A DNA stretch of 35,207 bases from Virgisporangium ochraceum (lineage in GTDB: Bacteria; Actinomycetota; Actinomycetes; Mycobacteriales; Micromonosporaceae): assembly GCF_016863655.1 (NCBI RefSeq), contig NZ_BOPH01000133.1, positions 1 through 35,207 of the forward strand, read 5' to 3'. A program made the translations under genes and the position numbers. Each line of letters begins with the position of its first letter. The stretch's first letter is position 1. The notes beneath the pieces were generated by a model. It did no database searches, was not told the DNA's origin, and was given only the letters and a program-made list of their open reading frames with translations. Of the stretch, positions 30,003 through 35,207 are shown one piece after another.

Positions 30003-30500
30003 ATGACCCAGGCCCCCATTGACACCGAACCGCCCGGAGAACCGCCCACGGAGGCAGCAACCGGGCGCGAGCCGCTGTCTCCGCGCGGCCGCGCCACACG
30101 CATCGTGATCACGGTGCTCGGTGTCGCCCTCCTGCTCGCCGGCACCCTGTTCGGCACCGACGACCACTTCCCGTTCGGACCGTTCCGGATGTTCGCCACG
30201 ACCAACGAGTGGAGCGAGCCGATCTCGATCGCGCGCGCCGAGGTCGTCGACGTCGAGGGCCGCACCATCGTGCTCACCGAGGGGAACAGCGGCGTCCGTC
30301 GGGCCGAGGTCGAAGGGCAACTGGACCGGTTCCGGCGCGAACCGGCGGCGCTCGCGGGCCTGGCCGACGCGTACCGCGCCCACAACCCGTCGGCGCCGAA
30401 GGTCGTCCGGGTGGCGGTGGTGATCCGGCACCACGAGATCAGCCGGTCCGGGCCGACCGGGCGATTCACCGACGAGACGGTGGCCGAGTGGACCGCGTGA
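30003..30500 (+). CDS. Membrane-anchored hypothetical protein upstream of HTTM protein
   Basis: This 165-residue protein has a polar N-terminus (1-30), one helix (RIVITVLGVALLLAGTLFG) and a C-terminal domain beginning DDHFPFGPFRMFATTNEWSE. The domain contains VVDVEGRTIVLTEGNSGVRR and ends with RVAVVIRHHEISRSG. The FPFxPFxMF segment is, from memory, a recurrent feature of proteins encoded beside HTTM/VKGC-like genes. Its stop overlaps the next start (GTGA), so the two are coupled and probably act together in the membrane. Function unknown. Confidence 0.75.
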   Translation: MTQAPIDTEPPGEPPTEAATGREPLSPRGRATRIVITVLGVALLLAGTLFGTDDHFPFGPFRMFATTNEWSEPISIARAEVVDVEGRTIVLTEGNSGVRRAEVEGQLDRFRREPAALAGLADAYRAHNPSAPKVVRVAVVIRHHEISRSGPTGRFTDETVAEWTA

Positions 30501-31393
30501 CGCGCTGGCTCACCGAGCCCGTGCCGAAGGGCCGCATCGCCGCCTTCCGCACGCTGGTGTACCTGTTCGTGGCCGCCGACATCACGATCTTCACCGGCTG
30601 GGTGCGCGCGCACGCCGGCGTACCCGGCGACCTGTACCGGCCGCTGTACCTCGCGCGGGTGCTGCACCTGCCGGTCCCCACGCGCGTCCTGGTCCTGACG
30701 ATCTTCTGGACCCTGCTGGCGGCGGCCCTGGCGGCCGCGACCGGCCGCGCCCACCGACTGCTCGGCTGGCCGGTCTTCCTGCTCTACCTCGAGTGGATGA
30801 TCATCGCGATGAGCTACGGCAAGGTCGACCACGACCGGTTCGGCCTGCTCGTCGCGCTGGCCGTGCTGCCGACCGCCGGCCGCGCCCGGCACGGCGACCC
30901 GACGCTCACCGAACGCGGCGGCTGGGCCCTGCGCATGACCCAGTTCGGCGCGATCGCCACGTACTTCCTGGCGGCGTGGGCCAAGCTGCGGTTCGGCGGC
31001 ATCGCCTGGCTGACCGGCGCCACCCTGACCCGCGCGGTGGTGCGCCGCGGCACGGTGCTGGCCGACCAGCTCGTGAAGATCCCCAACCTGATGGTCATCA
31101 GCCAGTTCGGGATCATGGCGTTCGAGCTGCTCAGCCCGCTGATCCTGTTCCTGCCGCGCAAGTGGCAGCTACGGGCGGTCGCGGCCTGCTACGCGTTCCA
31201 CGTGATGGTGATGGCGACGATCACGATCTCGTTCCTGCCGCACCAGGTGGCGATGGCGAGCTTCCTGCCGCTGGAGCGGGTCAGGCCGGTCGAGTGGGTC
31301 AGGCGGTGGCGTCAGCCGGCGGCGGGCGGACGGATCGCGCAGGCGGCCGTGCCACCGGGCAGACGGTGGCGGTTGCGGGCGACCCAGCGGTAG
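30497..31393 (+). CDS. HTTM/VKGC-like multi-pass membrane protein
   Basis: GTG 30497 overlaps the preceding stop; the product has 298 residues. About six to seven hydrophobic segments are seen, with RIAAFRTLVYLFVAADITIF, FLLYLEWMIIAMSYGKVDHD, LLVALAVLPTAGRARHGDP, QFGAIATYFLAAWAKLRFGG and CYAFHVMVMATITISFLPHQ. The AYxxAxxAKLR and HxxM/H-type segments are typical of the HTTM group, related to vitamin K-dependent gamma-carboxylase. Activity is unproven. The 3' end overlaps the convergent DCC gene by 82 bp; in many bacteria HTTM and DCC domains are fused or adjacent. Confidence 0.78.
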   Translation: MTRWLTEPVPKGRIAAFRTLVYLFVAADITIFTGWVRAHAGVPGDLYRPLYLARVLHLPVPTRVLVLTIFWTLLAAALAAATGRAHRLLGWPVFLLYLEWMIIAMSYGKVDHDRFGLLVALAVLPTAGRARHGDPTLTERGGWALRMTQFGAIATYFLAAWAKLRFGGIAWLTGATLTRAVVRRGTVLADQLVKIPNLMVISQFGIMAFELLSPLILFLPRKWQLRAVAACYAFHVMVMATITISFLPHQVAMASFLPLERVRPVEWVRRWRQPAAGGRIAQAAVPPGRRWRLRATQR

Positions 31394-31695
31394 ACCGGCC
31401 ACGCCAGCCAGGTGACCGGGCGCAGCGCCAGCACCATGCCCGCCGGCCGCCACACGCGGCGGGTGCTCGTGCGCAGCAGGCGCGCGATCGCGACCGGACC
31501 GGCCAGCACCGGACGGCCCGGCTCGACCCACTGAACCGCCTCGGAGGCGGCCTCCTCGGTGACGCCCAGCGCGCCGAGGTCGGCGAACTGCCACGGCGTG
31601 ATCGTCGCCGGCGACGGGATGTACCGCTCGATGAACCGGACGCACGACGAGCAGAACGAACAGTCGCCGTCGTAGAGGAAGGTCGCGCTCACCAC
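31312..31695 (-). CDS. DCC1-like thiol-disulfide oxidoreductase
   Basis: The 127-residue protein (GTG 31695; GTG 31692 is also possible) begins VVSATFLYDGDCSFCSSCVR with the DGDCxFC motif that defines the DCC family, a thioredoxin-fold group with a CxxC active site. WQFADLGALGVTEEAASEAV and GPVAIARLLRTSTRRVWRPA follow the family pattern. A longer upstream frame runs antisense to the thioredoxin gene and is not coding. Its last 82 bp overlap the end of the HTTM gene on the other strand. Confidence 0.85.
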   Translation of the reverse strand: MVSATFLYDGDCSFCSSCVRFIERYIPSPATITPWQFADLGALGVTEEAASEAVQWVEPGRPVLAGPVAIARLLRTSTRRVWRPAGMVLALRPVTWLAWPVYRWVARNRHRLPGGTAACAIRPPAAG

Positions 31696-31798
31696 GCCAT
31701 TGTGCCCAACGGCAGGAGTGAGCCGGCGCACCGTGGGAATGTTAGAGGCGGTCCGGGTCGTTTGAGCCCATGACGCTTCAAGTGAATCGGAGAACCTC

Positions 31799-32164
31799 AT
31801 GGGAACCGTCACCATTACCGCCGAGAACTTCGCTGAGACCGCGGGCGGTGAAGGGATCACACTCCTCGACTTCTGGGCCACCTGGTGCCCGCCGTGCCGC
31901 CAGTTCGGGCCGATCTTCGAGCGCGTCTCCGAGAAGCACCCCGACATCACCTTCGGCAAGATCGACACCGACGCCGAGCAGCTGCTCGCCGGTGAGTTCA
32001 ACATCAGGTCGATCCCGACGGTGATGGCCGTACGCGACGGTGTCGTCGTGTTCCAGCAGGCCGGGGCGCTGCCCGAGCGGGCCCTCGAGTCGCTGATCGA
32101 ACAGGTCCGCGAGCTCGACATGGACGAGGTCAAGGCGAACGCCGAGGAGCACTCGCACAAGTAA
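31799..32164 (+). CDS. trxA: Thioredoxin with CPPC active site
   Basis: ATG 31799 follows GGAG and gives 121 residues. LLDFWATWCPPCRQFGPIFE carries the redox pair. The sequence is CPPC rather than the usual CGPC, which in other thioredoxins shifts the redox potential and may alter its partners. FGKIDTDAEQLLAGEFNIRS, IPTVMAVRDGVVVF (cis-Pro) and GALPERALESLIEQVRELDM complete the fold. There is no signal peptide, so it is cytosolic. It is divergent from the DCC oxidoreductase, 103 bp away. Confidence 0.94.
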   Translation: MGTVTITAENFAETAGGEGITLLDFWATWCPPCRQFGPIFERVSEKHPDITFGKIDTDAEQLLAGEFNIRSIPTVMAVRDGVVVFQQAGALPERALESLIEQVRELDMDEVKANAEEHSHK

Positions 32165-32200
32165 CTTGCACCTCCTTCGCACACGTGTTCGAATATCGCG

Positions 32201-33256
32201 GTGCGTTGGGATCAACTGCTGCTCGACCCTCCCCCGAGCGGCGACAACTCCGGGGAGGGCAGGCTCGCGCTTGCCCTCCCCGGAGGCATTCCCGGGGCCA
32301 CGGTCCGCACGTTCGACACGCCCGAGTTCCGGGGCATGACCTTCTACGAGGTACAGGCCAAAACGATCATCAACCGGGTGCCGGCCTCGTCGCGCATGTT
32401 CTTCGAGTACACGATCAACCCGTACCGGGGCTGCAGTCACGCTTGCGTCTACTGCTTCGCCCGCAACACCCACACCTACCTCGACCTCGACGCCGGGCTC
32501 GACTTCGACTCCAAGGTGGTCGTCAAGGTCAACGCGCCCGCGCTCGTGCGGCGGGAACTGGCCGCGAAGAAGTGGTCGGGCGCCCACATCGCGATGGGCA
32601 CGAACGTCGACTGCTACCAGCGCGCCGAGGGCCGCTACCGGCTCATGCCCGGCATCCTCGCGGCGCTGCGCGACTTCGGTAACCCGTTCTCGATCCTCAC
32701 CAAGGGCACGCTGCTCCTGCGCGACCTCGACCTGCTCGTGTCGGCCGCGCGCGACACCGACGTCAGCCTCGCCGTGTCGGTCGGCTCGGTCGACGAGGCG
32801 CTGTGGCGCTCGGTCGAGCCGGGCACGCCGGCACCGCGTCGCCGGCTCGACATGATCGCCCGCCTCAGCGACGCCGGCTTCGAGGTCAGCGTGCTGATGG
32901 CGCCCGTTCTGCCCGGGCTCAGCGACACCGAGGAGCACGTCGACGCCACCGTCCGGGCCATCGTGGGCGCCGGCGCGGCGAGCATCGCGCCGCTCGGCCT
33001 GCACCTGCGCCCGGGTGCGCGGGAGTGGTACCTCGCCTGGCTCGGCCGGCACCATCCGCACCTGCTGCCCCGGTACCGGGAACTGTACGAGCGGGGCTCC
33101 TATCTGGCGTCGGCCTACCAGAAGGACCTCACCGAGCGGGTGCACCGGGCGGCCCGCCGCCACGGCCTGCAACCGAAGTCGCCCCGGGCCGCCCGGGTGC
33201 CGGCCGCGTCGGGTGGCGATCCACACCCGAGTCACACCCAGTTATCCCTGCTCTAG
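32201..33256 (+). CDS. Rv2578c-family radical SAM protein
   Basis: This 351-residue protein starts at GTG 32201 (MRWDQLLLDPP). The 4Fe-4S/SAM motif is NPYRGCSHACVYCFARNTH (CxxxCxxC), followed by HIAMGTNVDCYQRAEGRYRL, FSILTKGTLLLRDLDLL and VSVLMAPVLPGLSDTEEHVD. It belongs to the SplB-like group found throughout actinobacteria and annotated after M. tuberculosis Rv2578c; the reaction is unknown. The N-terminus (about 1-35) is variable. No convincing ribosome binding site precedes the start. Confidence 0.9.
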   Translation: MRWDQLLLDPPPSGDNSGEGRLALALPGGIPGATVRTFDTPEFRGMTFYEVQAKTIINRVPASSRMFFEYTINPYRGCSHACVYCFARNTHTYLDLDAGLDFDSKVVVKVNAPALVRRELAAKKWSGAHIAMGTNVDCYQRAEGRYRLMPGILAALRDFGNPFSILTKGTLLLRDLDLLVSAARDTDVSLAVSVGSVDEALWRSVEPGTPAPRRRLDMIARLSDAGFEVSVLMAPVLPGLSDTEEHVDATVRAIVGAGAASIAPLGLHLRPGAREWYLAWLGRHHPHLLPRYRELYERGSYLASAYQKDLTERVHRAARRHGLQPKSPRAARVPAASGGDPHPSHTQLSLL

Positions 33257-33283
33257 CCGGCTCCGCTATCCGAGTAGGAGAAC

Positions 33284-34609
33284 ATGTCGACACCGCCGTC
33301 TCCGCAAGGCTATGTCGGGGTCATCGACCCCCCGCGGGCGTACACCGACGTCGCGCAGGTCATCGACGACCGCGCGATCTGGACCGCGTTCCAGCCGATC
33401 GTGCGGCTCGACACGCGTGAGGTCATCGGGTACGAGGCGCTCAGCCGCGGTCCCGCCGGCTCGCGCTGGCAGGACCCGGTCGCGATGTTCTCCGCCGCCC
33501 GGGCCATCGGGCGCGCCGGCGAGCTCGACTGGGTCTGCCGGGCGCGCGCCCACCAGGGTGCCGTCGCCGCCGGGCTGAGTCCGGAGCTGGTGCTGTTCGT
33601 CAACGTCGAGCCGAGCACGCTGCGCGAGCCGTGCCCGCCCGACCTGCTGCCCGCGTTCGTGCGCACCCACGAGCGCGTGATCATGGAGTTCACCGAGCGC
33701 GACCTCGCGGCCGACCCGGCCGCGCTGCTGATGGCCACCTCCGGGCACCGGGCCGCCGGTCACGGCATCGCCCTCGACGACGTCGGCGCCGAGCCGACCT
33801 CGCTGGCGCTGATGCCGTTCGTGCACCCCGACATCGTCAAGCTCGACCTGCGGCTGCTCCACAACCCCGACGCACCGCAGACCGCCCAGGTGGTCAACGC
33901 GGTCGTGGCGCACGCCGAGCGCACCGGCGCGCTGATCCTGGCCGAGGGCATCGAGCGCGAGGCGCACCTGGCCCTTGCCCGGTCGATGGGTGCGACGCTC
34001 GGGCAGGGCTGGCTGCTCGGGCGGCCGGCGCAGCTGCCACCGGCGCGGCCGTACGTGGCCCGGCCTGCTCCCGCACGTCCCCTGCAACTGCCCGCGCCGG
34101 TCGACGCCGCCGCCTCCGCCTCCACGCCGTTCGAGATCGTCGCCGGCGGCCGGCCGGCGGCGCGCGCCTCCAAGCGGACGCTGCTCACCACCACCCGCTA
34201 CCTGGAGTCGAAGGCCGTCGACACCACCGATCCACCGGTGATCCTGGCCTGCTTCCAGGACGCGGCGCACTTCACGCCGCGCACCGCGTACCGGTACTCG
34301 GCGCTGGCCCGGGAGGTGCCGTTCGTGGCCGCGCTCGGCGCCGGCTTCGGCACCGAGCCGGCGCCCGGGGTGCGGGGCGCGGCACTGGCCGGCGGCGACC
34401 GGCTGCGTCACGAGTGGAACGTGCTCGTGGTGGGGCCGTACTTCAGCGCCGCGCTGGTGGCCCGCGACCTCGGCGACACCGGCGTCGACCGGCACCGCCG
34501 GTTCGAGTACGTACTCACCTACGAGCGGCCGCTGGTGCTCGCCGCCGCCCGTGCACTGCTCGGGAGGCTGACGCCCGCAGGGACGGCATCGATCCGGCCG
34601 GGCGCCTGA
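33284..34609 (+). CDS. EAL-domain c-di-GMP phosphodiesterase with DICT sensory domain
   Basis: ATG 33284 follows AGGAG; the product has 441 residues. The EAL domain (about 25-250) keeps the metal- and substrate-binding residues: GYEALSRGP (EAL), FVNVEPS (Asn), IMEFTERD (Glu), ALDDVGAEPTSL (Asp-Asp), DIVKLDLRLL (Lys), LAEGIEREAH (Glu) and LGQGWLLGRP (Gln). It is therefore likely to hydrolyse c-di-GMP. A Pro/Ala-rich linker leads to a C-terminal DICT domain (about 300-435), a sensory module named for its occurrence with diguanylate cyclases and two-component systems. With the cyclase at 16.8-18.7 kb it gives both arms of c-di-GMP turnover in this window. Confidence 0.9.
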   Translation: MSTPPSPQGYVGVIDPPRAYTDVAQVIDDRAIWTAFQPIVRLDTREVIGYEALSRGPAGSRWQDPVAMFSAARAIGRAGELDWVCRARAHQGAVAAGLSPELVLFVNVEPSTLREPCPPDLLPAFVRTHERVIMEFTERDLAADPAALLMATSGHRAAGHGIALDDVGAEPTSLALMPFVHPDIVKLDLRLLHNPDAPQTAQVVNAVVAHAERTGALILAEGIEREAHLALARSMGATLGQGWLLGRPAQLPPARPYVARPAPARPLQLPAPVDAAASASTPFEIVAGGRPAARASKRTLLTTTRYLESKAVDTTDPPVILACFQDAAHFTPRTAYRYSALAREVPFVAALGAGFGTEPAPGVRGAALAGGDRLRHEWNVLVVGPYFSAALVARDLGDTGVDRHRRFEYVLTYERPLVLAAARALLGRLTPAGTASIRPGA

Positions 34610-34657
34610 CCGCGCGCTCGGCTCCGCTGCAAGCGCTGCACGCGCTGGCGCCCGGCG

Positions 34658-34663
34658 TAATGT
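34658..34663 (+). promoter_or_regulatory. Putative leaderless -10 (TAATGT)
   Basis: TAATGT is followed by 7 nt and GTG 34671, with a C-rich spacer and no ribosome binding site. Confidence 0.5.
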
Positions 34664-34670
34664 TGCCCCC

Positions 34671-35084
34671 GTGAGAAGCCCGCGCGACATCCTCTGCGAC
34701 GCGTTGACCATCGCAGTCGTCGGCGCCTCCCGGTATCCGGAGAAGGCGGCGCACGCCGTGCCGTTCCAGCTGCTGAAGCACGGCTGGCGGGTGATTCCGG
34801 TGAACCCGAGCGCCACCGAGATCTGGGGTGAGCGCTGCTATCCGGTGCTCGCCGAGATCCCGGAGCCGGTCGACCTGGTGAACGTGTTCCGGCCGTCGGC
34901 CGACGCCACCGACGTCGTGCGGCAGGCGATCGAGATCGGCGCCAGGTCGGTGTGGCTGCAGCAGGGCATCGTGTCGGCAGAGGGCCGCCGGATGGCCGAG
35001 GAGGCGGGCGTCGACTACGTCGAAGACGCCTGCACCGCCGTCGTCCGGGCCGCACACAGCCTCTCGCGCCGCGAACCGTCCTAG
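34671..35084 (+). CDS. CoA-binding domain protein (YccU-like)
   Basis: This 137-residue stand-alone CoA_binding_2 protein has a Rossmann-type fold. Its motifs are ALTIAVVGASRYPEKAAHAV (nucleotide loop), LLKHGWRVIPVNPSATEIWG, VDLVNVFRPSADATDVVRQA and GARSVWLQQGIVSAEGRRMA, ending VDYVEDACTAV. These match the YccU family, related to the CoA-binding domain of succinyl-CoA synthetase; its physiological role is unknown. GTG 34671 is probably a leaderless start. Confidence 0.9.
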   Translation: MRSPRDILCDALTIAVVGASRYPEKAAHAVPFQLLKHGWRVIPVNPSATEIWGERCYPVLAEIPEPVDLVNVFRPSADATDVVRQAIEIGARSVWLQQGIVSAEGRRMAEEAGVDYVEDACTAVVRAAHSLSRREPS

Positions 35085-35177
35085 CGCTGTGTCAGGTTCC
35101 CGGGATGCCGTATGGCGCAACGCATTCAGCGACACACGTCGGCGCCGTCCACGGCACCCACGACGCCCCCTCTCCGC

Positions 35178-35196
35178 CGATCTTGCAGTTGTGGCC
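35178..35196 (+). repeat. Third copy of the dispersed 19-bp repeat
   Basis: CGATCTTGCAGTTGTGGCC is identical to the complement of the arm at 22486-22504. It lies in intergenic sequence near the right edge; a partner arm may lie beyond the window. Confidence 0.75.
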
Positions 35197-35207
35197 TCAC
35201 CTAAAAT

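Noticed and set aside
31778..33235. 485-codon minus-strand open frame
   Set aside because: It is antisense to the thioredoxin and radical SAM genes, which carry WCPPC and CxxxCxxC motifs.
33266..34816. 516-codon minus-strand open frame
   Set aside because: It is antisense to the EAL-DICT gene.

Overview
The window is about 73% G+C by eye, uses actinobacterial codons (G/C in nearly every third position) and contains many GTG and TTG starts. Gene order and content point to a Micromonosporales chromosome, probably Micromonosporaceae. The right two thirds (about 12.8-35.2 kb) are core genome. One block there (fmdB/ruc, 5-FTHF cyclo-ligase, galU, moeA/glp, rimJ, sepX/glpR, then tRNA-Ala) has the same gene order as Mycobacterium tuberculosis Rv0991c-Rv0996, except that a membrane diguanylate cyclase sits between the cyclo-ligase and galU.

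The left third (1 to about 12.7 kb) is accessory. It opens with two back-to-back gene pairs of the same design. Each has a small protein translationally coupled to a STAND/NB-ARC NTPase, and within each pair the two proteins carry the same short Gly/Asn/Gln-rich motif. Pair 1 (minus strand, 2041 to beyond the left edge) joins a two-helix membrane protein to an NTPase through an NTGGVN-type motif. Pair 2 (plus strand, 3605-6045) joins a 76-residue protein to an NB-ARC-TPR protein through a motif resembling the RHIM core (IQVGRHN / VQAGDHN). This is the design of NLR-type amyloid signalling, and it is the most interesting content of the window. Between the pairs lie two tRNA 3'-end fragments, probably scars of integrated elements, and a frame-disrupted gene. 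Further right come an acidic DxDxDG-repeat protein, a STAS/HATPase/LuxR-HTH regulator, a low-GC membrane protein with a PLD-like domain, decayed gene fragments, a chimeric metallo-beta-lactamase gene and an IS110-family transposase broken by a 10-bp duplication.

The core genes form several groups. The galU-moeA-rimJ-sepX run is read leftwards with the diguanylate cyclase upstream of it. The cyclo-ligase and the fmdB/ruc chaperone are read rightwards, with a CIRCE (HrcA) operator directly before ruc. Next are small membrane proteins, a Fur regulator with an MpaB-type oxygenase, and a minus-strand block with a RecB-like nuclease, a PHP phosphoesterase, and an ECF sigma factor coupled to a membrane-anchored propeller-like protein. 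A PH-domain membrane protein pair and a SpoU methyltransferase / zinc-ribbon operon follow. The window ends with an HTTM membrane protein overlapping a convergent DCC oxidoreductase, a thioredoxin, an Rv2578c-like radical SAM protein, an EAL-DICT protein and a CoA-binding protein.

Eight core genes lack a ribosome binding site but have TANNNT exactly 6 or 7 nt before the start codon, the mark of leaderless transcription. In three of them the TA of the hexamer belongs to the stop codon of the gene in front.
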